From the NCBI GenBank assembly GCA_947465645.1, contig CANIBQ010000014.1:13265-77264 (forward strand): a stretch of DNA of 64,000 nt, given 5' to 3'. The translations under genes were made by a program, and so were the position numbers. Origin of the DNA: Acidobacteriota bacterium. Lineage in GTDB: Bacteria > Acidobacteriota > Vicinamibacteria > Vicinamibacterales > UBA2999. The notes below the pieces were generated by a model. That model was given only the letters and a program-made list of their open reading frames with translations. It made no database searches and had not been told where the DNA came from. Positions 54,665 through 63,479 of this stretch are shown here, piece after piece. Position 1 is the stretch's first letter. Every line of letters begins with the position of its first letter.

Positions 54665-54679
54665 TGGGGTCTGACCCCA
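54665..54679. repeat. Small palindrome TGGGGTCTGACCCCA
   Basis: Seven-base arms around one base lie in the gap upstream of tonB, six bases past the end of the methyltransferase gene. Similar short palindromes are dispersed in many GC-rich genomes. It could be part of a transcription stop for the methyltransferase, but no U-run follows. Confidence 0.5.
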
Positions 54680-54684
54680 CCGGG

Positions 54685-55194
54685 TCAGGCGCGGGGTTTC
54701 AGCCCTTCGGTGAAGCGATAACCGTCCCGCTCGGCGAGGATCCGGGTGGCCTTGAAGCCGGCGAGGGGGAGCGCGTCGACCGCGCTGCCAGCCGCGCCTT
54801 CGATCGCCACCAGGCGTCCGCCGCCCCGCAGCACGCGGTTGGCGTCGCGCAGGATGGGATTCCGCGTCGCGTCATCCAACGACGTCAGCCAGCCACTCCT
54901 GGCGTGCAGCACGATGACATCGAACGAATCGTTCGCAAAGGGAAGCGAATGCAGCGGCGCGACGTGGAGATCGACCAGCACGCCCGCCTTCTCCGCGGCA
55001 CGGCGTGCCGTCGCCGCCGCGGCCTCGTCGGCCACGGCGATCGCCGCCTGACCACTCAAGCCGACTTTCGCGGCGATCGCGCCGACGAGCGACGGATCGT
55101 CGATCCCGATCTGCAGCGCGCGCTCGCCCATGCGCACCCCACTCATCGACACGGGCAACTGTTCCTGCTGCCTGCGCTTGCGAAGAAAAAACAT
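54685..55194 (-). CDS. SAM-dependent methyltransferase-like protein
   Basis: A 169-residue, short class I methyltransferase. A motif-I-like ALQIGIDDPSLVGAIA replaces the usual Gly-rich loop, which is weak, and NDSFDVIVLHARSG, ILRDANRVLRGGGRLVAIEG and the C-terminal strands are typical of UbiE-like folds. Because motif I lacks the GxGxG glycines, SAM binding is uncertain. It diverges from ino1 with 29 bases between the starts. Confidence 0.68.
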   Translation of the reverse strand: MFFLRKRRQQEQLPVSMSGVRMGERALQIGIDDPSLVGAIAAKVGLSGQAAIAVADEAAAATARRAAEKAGVLVDLHVAPLHSLPFANDSFDVIVLHARSGWLTSLDDATRNPILRDANRVLRGGGRLVAIEGAAGSAVDALPLAGFKATRILAERDGYRFTEGLKPRA

Positions 55195-55209
55195 CGATTT
55201 TCCTCATGA

Positions 55210-55215
55210 TATAGT
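55210..55215 (+). promoter_or_regulatory. Extended -10 TATAGT before ino1
   Basis: TGATATAGT (extended -10 form) ends eight bases before the GTG start at 55224. This gives a nearly leaderless mRNA if transcription starts six to eight bases downstream. No -35 hexamer is visible. Confidence 0.42.
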
Positions 55216-55223
55216 GGCCGATT

Positions 55224-56537
55224 GTGAGTTCTCCACTCCAAATTGCCCCTGCACGCGGGAAGCTCGGCGTGCTGCTTGTTGGCCTCGGTGCCGTCAGCAC
55301 CACCACGATCGCCGGCGTCTGCGCCATCCGTAAAGGCCTAGCGCTGCCGATCGGCTCGCTCACGCAGATGGGCACGATTCGCCTGGGCAAGCGCACCGAA
55401 GGTCGCTCGCCCAAGATCAAGGATTTCGTGCCGCTTGCCGAGCTCGACGACCTCGTCTTCGGCGGGTGGGACATCTTCGAAGAGGACTGCTACGCGGCGG
55501 CCCGCACGGCCGGCGTCCTCGACCGCGAGCAGCTCGAGCAGGTTCGCGGCGAGCTCGAAGCGATTCGCCCGATGCCCGCGGTGTTCGACCAGCGCTACGT
55601 CAAGCGGCTGGACGGCCCGAATGTGAAGAAGGGCAAGAACAAGCGCGACCTGGCCGAACAGCTCATCGCCGATATCCGCGCGTTCAAGCACGCGCACGGC
55701 TGCGACCGGCTCGTGATGGTCTGGTGCGGCAGCACCGAAGTGTTCATGAAGGAGTCTGCCGTGCACGCCACGGTCGCCTCCTTCGAAAAGGGCCTCGAGG
55801 CCAGCGACGACGCGATCCCGTCAAGCATGATTTACGCGTACGCCGCGCTGCGCGAGGGGATTCCGTTCGCCAACGCGGCTCCAAACCTCACCGCCGATGT
55901 CCCGGCCATGCTTGAGCTCGCGGCGCGGAACAAGTCGCCGCTCTCGGGCAACGACATGAAGACCGGCCAGACGCTGATCAAGACGATCATCGCGCCGGGA
56001 CTGAAGGCACGGCTGCTGGGCGTCAAGGGCTGGTACTCGACGAACATCCTCGGCAACCGCGACGGCGAAGTGCTCGACGATCCGGAGTCGTTCAAGACCA
56101 AGGAAGAGAGCAAGAAGTCGGCGCTCGATTACATCTTCCAGCCGCACCTCTACCCGGATCTGTACAAGGACCTCTGCCACGTCGTCCGCATCAACTACTA
56201 TCCGCCCCGCGGCGACAACAAGGAAGGCTGGGACAACATCGATCTAATCGGGTGGCTCGGCTATCCGATGCAGCTCAAGATCAACTTCCTCTGCCGCGAC
56301 AGCATTCTCGCGGCGCCGATCGTCCTCGATTCAGCGCTGTTCCTCGATCTCGCCAAGCGCGCGGGGATGTCCGGCATCCAGGAGTGGCTGTCTTTCTACT
56401 ACAAGGCGCCGATGCACGCTCCGGAGGTCTACCCGGAACACGACCTGTTCATCCAGTTGATGAAGCTGAAGAACACGCTGCGCCACATGATGGGCGAAGA
56501 ACTGATCACGCATCTGGGACGCGAATACTACGATTAG
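55224..56537 (+). CDS. ino1: Myo-inositol-1-phosphate synthase
   Basis: A 437-residue NAD-dependent isomerase that turns glucose-6-phosphate into inositol-1-phosphate. GKLGVLLVGLGAVSTTTIAGV begins the Rossmann fold, and family regions such as CGSTEVFMKESAVHATVASF, KSPLSGNDMKTGQT, NILGNRDGEVLDD and VVRINYYPPRGDNKEGWDN are present. The GTG start fits the conserved N-terminus. In bacteria it can feed inositol lipids or osmolytes; no lipid synthase is adjacent. A 116-base gap with heptamer repeats separates it from acs. Confidence 0.93.
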   Translation: MSSPLQIAPARGKLGVLLVGLGAVSTTTIAGVCAIRKGLALPIGSLTQMGTIRLGKRTEGRSPKIKDFVPLAELDDLVFGGWDIFEEDCYAAARTAGVLDREQLEQVRGELEAIRPMPAVFDQRYVKRLDGPNVKKGKNKRDLAEQLIADIRAFKHAHGCDRLVMVWCGSTEVFMKESAVHATVASFEKGLEASDDAIPSSMIYAYAALREGIPFANAAPNLTADVPAMLELAARNKSPLSGNDMKTGQTLIKTIIAPGLKARLLGVKGWYSTNILGNRDGEVLDDPESFKTKEESKKSALDYIFQPHLYPDLYKDLCHVVRINYYPPRGDNKEGWDNIDLIGWLGYPMQLKINFLCRDSILAAPIVLDSALFLDLAKRAGMSGIQEWLSFYYKAPMHAPEVYPEHDLFIQLMKLKNTLRHMMGEELITHLGREYYD

Positions 56538-56570
56538 TTGGCGGTTTTCTCAGTTGCCAGTTGGCGGCTG

Positions 56571-56637
56571 CCAGTTGTCAGAAGCCTCGAACCGGCTTGT
56601 TGCTTTCCGACAAACTGACAACTGACAACTGACAACC
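56571..56637. repeat. Inverted and tandem heptamer repeat
   Basis: The sequence ACTGACA is repeated three times at 56614-56634, and an inverted copy (CCAGTTGTCAG, 56571-56581) lies upstream. The ten-base pairing CAGTTGTCAG/CTGACAACTG allows a hairpin with a 33-base loop between ino1 and acs. Confidence 0.8.
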
Positions 56638-56653
56638 GATATTCTCTCCCCCT

Positions 56654-58618
56654 ATGGCCGACCAGAAACCGCCAGGTGAAATCTCCGACCTGCTCCAGGA
56701 AGACCGCACCTTCCCGCCCTCGGAATCATTCCGGGCGCAGGCCCTGGTACGCGACGCATCCGTCTACGAGCGCGCCGAGCGCGACCCAGAGGCGTTCTGG
56801 GCGGACTTCGCCAAGGAACTGGAGTGGTTCACGCCGTGGTCCCAAACTCTGGAGTGGAAGCCGCCGCACGCCAAGTGGTTCGTAGGGGGCACGCTCAACG
56901 CCAGCGTCAACTGTGTCGACCGCCACGTACGTGGGGCGCGTCGGAACAAGGCGGCGATTGTCTGGGAAGGTGAGCCGGGCGACCGGCGGACGCTGACCTA
57001 CTTCGACCTCTACCGGCAGGTCAGCCAGTTTGCAAACGTCCTGAAGTCGCTTGGAGTGAAGCGCGGCGACCGCGTGGCGCTCTACCTCCCACTGATTCCC
57101 GAACTTGCGATTGCGATGCTGGCGTGCGCACGAATCGGCGCAGTGCATTCGGTGGTGTTCGGCGGCTTCAGCGCCGAATCGCTGCGGGACCGCATCAACG
57201 ACTCGCAGTGCACGCTGCTCGTCACCGCCGACGGCGGATGGCGGCGAGGCAGCGTCGTGCCGCTCAAGCAGATGGCCGACGAAGCGCTCGAGGGCACACC
57301 TTCGATCCGCAACGTCGTAATCGTGCAGCGGCTGCAGGGATCGCCCGTGCAGGTGCACGTCAAGGAAGGCCGCGACCACTGGTATCACCGGCTGATGCAG
57401 GAGGCGCCGTATACCTGCGAGCCTGAGCGGATGGATGCGGAGGACATGCTCTACATCCTCTACACGTCCGGCACGACGGGAAAGCCGAAGGGCATTGTCC
57501 ACACGACGGGCGGCTACCTCGTCGGCACCTATGCCACCACGAAGTGGGTGTTCGACCTCAAGGAGGAAGACGTCTACTGGTGCACGGCGGATATCGGGTG
57601 GGTCACCGGGCACAGCTATGTGGTGTACGGACCGCTCGCGAACGGCGCGACCGTCCTGATGTATGAAGGGGCCCCTGACTGGCCGCAGAAGAACCGGCTC
57701 TGGCAGATCATCGAGCGATACGGCGTCACGATCTTCTACACGGCTCCTACGGCCATCCGTTCCTTCATGCGGTGGGGTACCGACTGGCCGCGCCGTCACG
57801 ACATGTCATCGCTGCGGCTCCTTGGATCGGTAGGCGAGCCGATCAATCCGGAGGCGTGGGTCTGGTACTACCGCCACATCGGCGGCGAGCGCTGCCCGGT
57901 CGTCGACACCTGGTGGCAGACCGAAACGGGCGCGATCATGATTGCGCCGCTGCCGGGGCTGACGGTGTGCAAGCCGGGCTCGGCCACCCGCCCGTTTCCT
58001 GGCATCAAGGCTGAGATCAAGACGGACAAGGGTGATTCGATCGAAACCGGCGGCGGCCTGCTCGCGCTCACGCGGCCGTGGCCAGCGATGCTGCGAGGAA
58101 TCTACGGCGATCCCGAGCGGTACGTGACGCAGTACTGGAGCCGCTGGACGCCGGATGTCTATTTCACGGGTGACGGTGCCAAGCGCGATCAGGACGGCTA
58201 CTTCTGGCTGCTCGGGCGCGTCGACGACGTATTGAACGTCGCCGGGCACCGCATCGGGACGATGGAGGTGGAGAGCGCGCTCGTCGACCATCCACGCGTC
58301 GCTGAAGCGGCAGTCGTCGGCCGCACGCATGAGATCAAGGGCCAGTCGGTCGCGGCATTCGTCACGCTCAAGGAAGGCACCCGGGCCACCGAGTCGCTGG
58401 TCGCAGAGCTGAAGGACCATGTGGCGAAGAAGATCGGTGCAATCGCGCGCCCCGACGACATCATCTTCGCCGCGGACCTCCCGAAAACGCGGTCCGGGAA
58501 GATCATGCGCCGTCTCCTGCGCGATATTGCCGAGGGGAAGGCCCTCGGCGATACGACAACGCTTGCGGACCCGGCGGTGATTGCGAGACTAAAAGATCAA
58601 TATGAGGATGAACACTGA
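56654..58618 (+). CDS. acs: Acetyl-CoA synthetase
   Basis: A 654-residue ANL-family enzyme that activates acetate to acetyl-CoA. Motifs are [73 protein letters not shown] and [17 protein letters not shown] with the acylatable Lys. The length is typical. The ATG lies after a T-rich short gap. It ends seven bases before the convergent GGDEF gene, so no terminator fits there. Acetate assimilation is expected. Confidence 0.95.
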   Translation: MADQKPPGEISDLLQEDRTFPPSESFRAQALVRDASVYERAERDPEAFWADFAKELEWFTPWSQTLEWKPPHAKWFVGGTLNASVNCVDRHVRGARRNKAAIVWEGEPGDRRTLTYFDLYRQVSQFANVLKSLGVKRGDRVALYLPLIPELAIAMLACARIGAVHSVVFGGFSAESLRDRINDSQCTLLVTADGGWRRGSVVPLKQMADEALEGTPSIRNVVIVQRLQGSPVQVHVKEGRDHWYHRLMQEAPYTCEPERMDAEDMLYILYTSGTTGKPKGIVHTTGGYLVGTYATTKWVFDLKEEDVYWCTADIGWVTGHSYVVYGPLANGATVLMYEGAPDWPQKNRLWQIIERYGVTIFYTAPTAIRSFMRWGTDWPRRHDMSSLRLLGSVGEPINPEAWVWYYRHIGGERCPVVDTWWQTETGAIMIAPLPGLTVCKPGSATRPFPGIKAEIKTDKGDSIETGGGLLALTRPWPAMLRGIYGDPERYVTQYWSRWTPDVYFTGDGAKRDQDGYFWLLGRVDDVLNVAGHRIGTMEVESALVDHPRVAEAAVVGRTHEIKGQSVAAFVTLKEGTRATESLVAELKDHVAKKIGAIARPDDIIFAADLPKTRSGKIMRRLLRDIAEGKALGDTTTLADPAVIARLKDQYEDEH

Positions 58619-58625
58619 CCGCGTT

Positions 58626-59651
58626 TCAGTCCATCGGCAGATTGTCGCGGGTTGGCGGCACGGAGCGGTTCAGCGCCACGTCCACTTGCTCCAGGCGGTT
58701 GCGGCCTGCCCGCTTCGCGCGATCGACGGCTTCCTTGACGTCGTCGAGCAGTTGCTCGGCGCGCACGCTCTGGTCGACCGCTTCGGCGATCAGCACGCCC
58801 ACGGAGACGGTGACAGGGACCTGTTCGTCGGAGCGGTAGTCGTGGAGCTCCAGCCGCGTCTCCACCGTCGCGCGTATGCGATCCGCCAGTTGCTCGGCGT
58901 GCTCGCGATGCGTCTCCGGCAGGAGCACCGCGAAACAATCGCCGGCGTATCGTGCCACCCAGTCCTGCTCGCGAAAGTAGTTCCGCACGGTGAACCCGAT
59001 CCGCTCGAGCACGCGGTCGCCTGAGCCGTACCCATGCTTCGCGTTGATGTCGGCGAGGCGATCCACGTCGAGCAGGATCACGGCGAAGGGATGGCCGAAC
59101 CGCTCGGACCTCTGAATTTCCTTCTCGAGCGCGGCGAGGAACACGGCCCGTGTATGCAGGGTCGTCAACGGGTCGACGATCGCGGCGTCGCCGGGCTCCA
59201 TCGTGAGATGGGTCGAGAACGCGGACAAAACGTCAAAGGACGAGCGCCGGACGATCTGGGCGATCGAGGGCCATGGTTCGGACATGGCTCCAAATGACTC
59301 GTCGAGCGCGAGCTCGTCGAGCGCGGCCCGTTCCATGACGTAGACCAGCCCAAACAGTTGCTGGATGCCGATGGCCTTTTCCGACGCGACCTTTCGGAGA
59401 TCGTTCACGCCGGGCATGCGCGGATTGAGCTGTCCTGACAGCGCCGCATCGGTAATCAGTCTGAGGATGAGCTCCGCGAGCTTGAGGCTGAACTCGGCAT
59501 CGACCTCCTCGACGCCCGCGAACGGGAAGACGGCGATCGAGTCGCGGACGATGGTGTCGGAGCGCAGCAGTAGGGCGCGGGCGACCTGGTGTCGTAGCTC
59601 GGCCGGTTCCTGCACGTAGTCGCTATCGGATTGAGGCGGCACGGCCAGCAT
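58626..59651 (-). CDS. Degenerate GGDEF-domain protein (AGDCF) with intact I-site
   Basis: A 341-residue soluble protein. The N-terminal part (about 1-155) is helical and unassigned. The GGDEF-like domain (about 155-335) has the FAVILLDVDRL metal-loop segment, but the signature is AGDCF (236-240): the first Gly becomes Ala and the catalytic Glu becomes Cys. RxxD (R227-D230) lies five residues before it, so the allosteric c-di-GMP site is intact. It is probably a c-di-GMP receptor rather than a cyclase. It diverges from pilB across 198 bases. Confidence 0.83.
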   Translation of the reverse strand: MLAVPPQSDSDYVQEPAELRHQVARALLLRSDTIVRDSIAVFPFAGVEEVDAEFSLKLAELILRLITDAALSGQLNPRMPGVNDLRKVASEKAIGIQQLFGLVYVMERAALDELALDESFGAMSEPWPSIAQIVRRSSFDVLSAFSTHLTMEPGDAAIVDPLTTLHTRAVFLAALEKEIQRSERFGHPFAVILLDVDRLADINAKHGYGSGDRVLERIGFTVRNYFREQDWVARYAGDCFAVLLPETHREHAEQLADRIRATVETRLELHDYRSDEQVPVTVSVGVLIAEAVDQSVRAEQLLDDVKEAVDRAKRAGRNRLEQVDVALNRSVPPTRDNLPMD

Positions 59652-59849
59652 GGGCAGTGAACTTCATTGAACTCTATACGACACTTTAGGTCTTGTTGTC
59701 CAACTTCGGGCCGAACTTACCAAAAGGTCGTGTTCGATCTCCCGCGGTCGGTTTGTATACTCAAGTCTTACAGTTTTCGCTGCCTCTACGGGGTTCGTCA
59801 CTTGCGGCCGAAACCTTGAGGGGTCATACAACAGTTTTGGGGAGCCGGT
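59652..59849. promoter_or_regulatory. Divergent intergenic region between GGDEF gene and pilB
   Basis: The longest gap in the window. On the plus strand TATACT (59756-59761) is a candidate -10, leaving an 82-base or so leader before TTG 59850. On the minus strand TATAGA (about 59673-59668) is a weaker candidate. GGGGAG precedes the TTG by about six bases, a good ribosome binding site. No sigma-54 match was found. Confidence 0.4.
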
Positions 59850-61898
59850 TTGCGCAAAAAAATCGGTGAGTGTCTCGTTCAGGCGGGACTGATCACCGAA
59901 ACAGATCTCCAGACGGCGCTCGTCGAGCACAAGCGCTCGGGCGAACGCCTGGGGTCTGTACTCGTGCGGATGAACCTCGCGACTGAACGCCAGATCGCGA
60001 AGGCCCTCGCGTACCAGCTCGGATTTTCATACGTCAACCTCGCCGAGAATCCTCCTGACCCCTCGGCCGTCGTCCTGATTCCCAAGGACGTCGCCCTCAA
60101 GCGCACCTGCATCGCCATCGCGGTCGAAAAGAATTTGCTGACCGTGGCGATGTCCGATCCGCTGCTCTTCACGCTCGTCCAGGACCTCGAGTTCCAGACA
60201 GGCTATCGCATCAAGCAGGTGGTCGCGACGCGCGCCGAGATCGTCGAGTCGATTCACGCATCCTATCCCGATAAGGCGCTGGCGCGTCTCAATCAGCCCG
60301 GCCGCGGGTTGAGCGTACAGAACCGGTCGGGGGGCCGGGGTCAGCAGCGAAGCGAGGATACGACGACCGGAGGCATGCTCGCGCCGCTTGTGGACGGCGG
60401 CGCCGCCCTCGTTCCGCGCCCGGAAGATGACATCTTCGAGCAGGTGGGCGGCACCAAGGGCGCGACGCCAGAAACCGCGCCGATCATCGACCTGGTCGAC
60501 CTCGTCATCAAGAGCGCCCTCAAGAGCCGCGCGAGCGACATTCACATCGAGCCCAACGAGAACAACGTCGTCGTCCGTCACCGCCTCGACGGTCTGCTCA
60601 AGGAAGTCATGGACCTGCCGAAGTGGGTTCACGAAGGCCTTGTCGCGCGCATGAAGATCATGGGCGGCATGGACATCGCCGAAAAGCGGCTGCCGCAGGA
60701 CGGCCGCGTGCGCGCCATGGCCGAAGACGGGCAGGAAGTCGATTTCCGTGCCTCGACGCTGCGGACGATTTTCGGCGAGAAAATCGTCATGCGCGTCCTC
60801 GATCACCGGAAGGGCGTGCCCCCGCTCGAAGAGCTCGGCTTCTCGGCCCATGCGCTCGAGCACATCCGGTTCTTCCTGCGCCACCAGCACGGCATGATCC
60901 TGGTCGTCGGTCCCACCGGCTCGGGCAAGACGACCACGCTGTGCTCCGCGCTCACCTCCGTCAGGTCCGAGCGCACCAACATCATCACGATCGAGGACCC
61001 GGTCGAGTATCAGATTCCCGGCGTCAACCAGACCCAGATCAACGCGAAGATCAACCTGACGTTCGCCAGCGCCCTGCGGTCGATTCTGCGGCAGGATCCG
61101 GACGTGGTGCTGGTCGGCGAAATTCGCGACCAGGAGACCGCGCGCATCGCGATGCAGGCTGCCCAGACGGGCCACCTCGTGCTCTCGACGCTGCACACCG
61201 ACGATGCACCGTCGTGTGTCACGCGTTTGACCGACATCGGCATCGAGCCCTACGTCGCCGCATCCGCGCTGATTGGCGTGGTCGCGCAGCGGCTGATGCG
61301 CCGGCTGTGCAACCACTGCAAGCGTCCGTACACACCTGAGGCGGAAACGCTGCGCGCCATGAGCGTGGCGGAAGCCGAAGCGGCGACGCTGACGTTCTAT
61401 CGCGCGGTTGGATGCGACCAGTGCAATCACACCGGTTACCGCGGACGCGTCGGCATCTACGAGATCATGCCGGTCACCGACAAGCTCCGCCGGTTGATCT
61501 CGCAGAAGGGCTCCGAGGCCCAGCTTCGCGACGCGGCGATCTCGGCCGGGATGATCTCGCTCGGCGAAGACGGCCTCCTCAAAGTGAAGGCGGGACAGAC
61601 GACGCCGGAAGAGTTGCTGCGCGTGGTCACCGAGGTTCGCGAGGCGCGGACCGTCTGCCCCGAGTGCGGCATCAACGTCTCACCCGATTTCGTGGCGTGC
61701 CCGAGCTGCGGGCACCACGTTGGGGGCGGCTGCCCTCACTGCAACAAGCCCGTGCAGGCGGGCTGGAAGTTCTGCCCCTATTGCGCCAAGAGCACCGATC
61801 CGGCCAGCGCCAAGAAGGGCACCACCAAGCGGCTGCGCACCCAGCGCGAGCTGCCGGAATTGCCTGCCGCGAGCAACGTCGCCGAATTCAAGAAATAA
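59850..61898 (+). CDS. pilB: PilB/GspE-type secretion ATPase with N-terminal MshEN and C-terminal zinc ribbons
   Basis: A 682-residue hexameric ATPase, probably for type IV pilus extension or type II secretion. MshEN-like N-domain with two motif copies (residues 3-31 and 33-62; ERLGSVLVRMNLATERQI) may bind c-di-GMP. The ATPase has GPTGSGKTTT (Walker A), ITIEDPVEYQIPG (Asp box), VVLVGEIRDQETA (Walker B) and the CNHCKRPY/CDQCNHTGYRGR zinc site. Unusually, it continues after about residue 600 with CPECG-CPSCG and CPHCN-CPYCA zinc-ribbon pairs. The TTG start is supported by GGGGAG. No pilus genes adjoin. Confidence 0.9.
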   Translation: MRKKIGECLVQAGLITETDLQTALVEHKRSGERLGSVLVRMNLATERQIAKALAYQLGFSYVNLAENPPDPSAVVLIPKDVALKRTCIAIAVEKNLLTVAMSDPLLFTLVQDLEFQTGYRIKQVVATRAEIVESIHASYPDKALARLNQPGRGLSVQNRSGGRGQQRSEDTTTGGMLAPLVDGGAALVPRPEDDIFEQVGGTKGATPETAPIIDLVDLVIKSALKSRASDIHIEPNENNVVVRHRLDGLLKEVMDLPKWVHEGLVARMKIMGGMDIAEKRLPQDGRVRAMAEDGQEVDFRASTLRTIFGEKIVMRVLDHRKGVPPLEELGFSAHALEHIRFFLRHQHGMILVVGPTGSGKTTTLCSALTSVRSERTNIITIEDPVEYQIPGVNQTQINAKINLTFASALRSILRQDPDVVLVGEIRDQETARIAMQAAQTGHLVLSTLHTDDAPSCVTRLTDIGIEPYVAASALIGVVAQRLMRRLCNHCKRPYTPEAETLRAMSVAEAEAATLTFYRAVGCDQCNHTGYRGRVGIYEIMPVTDKLRRLISQKGSEAQLRDAAISAGMISLGEDGLLKVKAGQTTPEELLRVVTEVREARTVCPECGINVSPDFVACPSCGHHVGGGCPHCNKPVQAGWKFCPYCAKSTDPASAKKGTTKRLRTQRELPELPAASNVAEFKK

Positions 61899-61918
61899 GA
61901 AAGTAGACTTCGGAGGTT

Positions 61919-62749
61919 GTGAAGACCTACTACGAAATGCTGGACGTCGCCCCCGCGGCGTCCATGGATGAGATCAAGCGAGCCTTCCGCCGCGAGATCG
62001 CGAAGTACCACCCCGACAAGGTTCAGCACCTCGGTAAGGAATTCCAGGAGATCGCGGCCATCAAGGCCGCGGAGCTGACCCAGGCCTACAAGGCGCTCAC
62101 CGATGAGACGCTGCGTGCGGAATACGACGCGCTCCTCGAGAGCGGCGGCGAGCCAACCGCCGTCTACCATCCGCCAGCGCCGCCGGCGCCCTCGCCCGAG
62201 GCGCCACAGCGTCCCCCGCAGGCACCGCGTCCCGCCGAACACGCACCCAGCCCCGAGCCGAACCCCTCGGGACCCTCGTCGGTGTTCTCGCAGGACCGCG
62301 CCGGCGCCAGCGACCTCGTGAAAAAGGCGACGGTCATGCGGTTTCGCCAGGCGCTGATGAGCGAGTTCGGCAGCTACGAGGAACCGCCGGTCCAGGGCTT
62401 CGAGATCACCTGCCTTCCTAAGCCGCCGTTCTGGAAGTTCAAGCTGCCGTCGCGGGTGCTGGGGCGGTTCGCGGATCAGGTGGACGCGGCGGTGCTGGCC
62501 GAAACGTGGGTGCTGGCGAGCCGGATGAAGCCGGACAAGCAGCGCGATCTGTGCGTGTTTCTCATGGCGCCCAAGGTGGCGCCGGCACGCGACCTGGCGA
62601 CCGCGATTGCCGAGCAGAAGCGCAAGCCGATGCCGGCCGGCGGGAAGTTAATCATGGTGCCGGTCAACACCGTCAACTGGGCGGCGCATATCCCGACCGA
62701 CGCCCCCGATGTCGTCAAGTCTCTGCTGACCCGGCTGAAATCCGGATGA
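61919..62749 (+). CDS. J-domain protein
   Basis: A 276-residue protein. A DnaJ domain (about 1-70) begins [22 protein letters not shown] and has the HPD motif ([12 protein letters not shown]). A Pro/Ala-rich linker (about 80-120) and a C-terminal region (about 130-276) without glycine-rich or zinc parts follow. It is not a standard DnaJ, so it probably delivers a specific client to DnaK. Start GTG 61919 is 20 bases after pilB; it may help pilus-ATPase assembly. The C-terminal part is not recognised. Confidence 0.8.
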   Translation: MKTYYEMLDVAPAASMDEIKRAFRREIAKYHPDKVQHLGKEFQEIAAIKAAELTQAYKALTDETLRAEYDALLESGGEPTAVYHPPAPPAPSPEAPQRPPQAPRPAEHAPSPEPNPSGPSSVFSQDRAGASDLVKKATVMRFRQALMSEFGSYEEPPVQGFEITCLPKPPFWKFKLPSRVLGRFADQVDAAVLAETWVLASRMKPDKQRDLCVFLMAPKVAPARDLATAIAEQKRKPMPAGGKLIMVPVNTVNWAAHIPTDAPDVVKSLLTRLKSG

Positions 62750-62792
62750 CGCGGGGGAACCCTCCTGCCGGCCGCGCCGTAAGGACACCGCG

Positions 62793-63479
62793 ATGGCGCT
62801 GATCGATACGCAGGACCTGTGGAAGACGTACGTGATGGGCTCGGAGGAGATCCATGCCCTGCGCGGCGTGACGATTCAGATCGAGCGCGGGGAGTACGTT
62901 GCCATCATGGGCCCATCGGGCTCAGGCAAGTCGACGCTCATGAACCTGATCGGGTGCCTCGACACGCCCAGCAAGGGCACCTACCTGCTGAACGGCAAGC
63001 GCGTCAGCGACATGAACGACAACGAGCTCGCCCGCATCCGCAACGAAGAGATCGGATTCGTCTTCCAGACGTTCAACCTGCTCCCTCGGGCAACCGCGCT
63101 CCACAACGTCGAGCTGCCGCTCGTGTATGCCGGCGTGGGCGCGAAGGACCGTCAGCGACGCGCGCAGGCCGCGCTCGAGATGGTGGAACTCACCTCCCGA
63201 ATGACGCATCGTCCCAACGAGCTCTCCGGCGGGCAGCGCCAGCGCGTGGCCATCGCCCGCGCCCTGGTCAACAACCCCTCCATCCTGCTGGCCGACGAGC
63301 CGACCGGCAACCTTGATTCGAAGACCGGCGCCGAGATCATGGCGCTCTTCAAGCGCCTCCATCAGGCAGGCAACACGATCGTCCTCGTGACGCACGAAGC
63401 GGACGTCGCGGCGTTCGCGCACCGCTCGATTCACTTACGGGACGGGCAGGTCGAAAAGGACGTCAGGCAGGCGGCCTAG
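62793..63479 (+). CDS. ABC transporter ATP-binding protein (MacB/LolD type)
   Basis: A 228-residue ATPase. Walker [11 protein letters not shown]-loop [11 protein letters not shown], signature [19 protein letters not shown] and Walker [13 protein letters not shown] are all present. The [12 protein letters not shown] and [10 protein letters not shown] patterns are typical of the MacB/LolD/YtrE group, which exports macrolides or lipoproteins with a membrane-spanning partner; none is in view. The stop shares CTAG (63476-63479) with the convergent oligopeptide ABC gene. Confidence 0.9.
   Translation: MALIDTQDLWKTYVMGSEEIHALRGVTIQIERGEYVAIMGPSGSGKSTLMNLIGCLDTPSKGTYLLNGKRVSDMNDNELARIRNEEIGFVFQTFNLLPRATALHNVELPLVYAGVGAKDRQRRAQAALEMVELTSRMTHRPNELSGGQRQRVAIARALVNNPSILLADEPTGNLDSKTGAEIMALFKRLHQAGNTIVLVTHEADVAAFAHRSIHLRDGQVEKDVRQAA

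Noticed and set aside
54665..54679. REP-type mobile palindrome
   Set aside because: Only one clear copy seen in the window, so it cannot be called a repeated mobile element.
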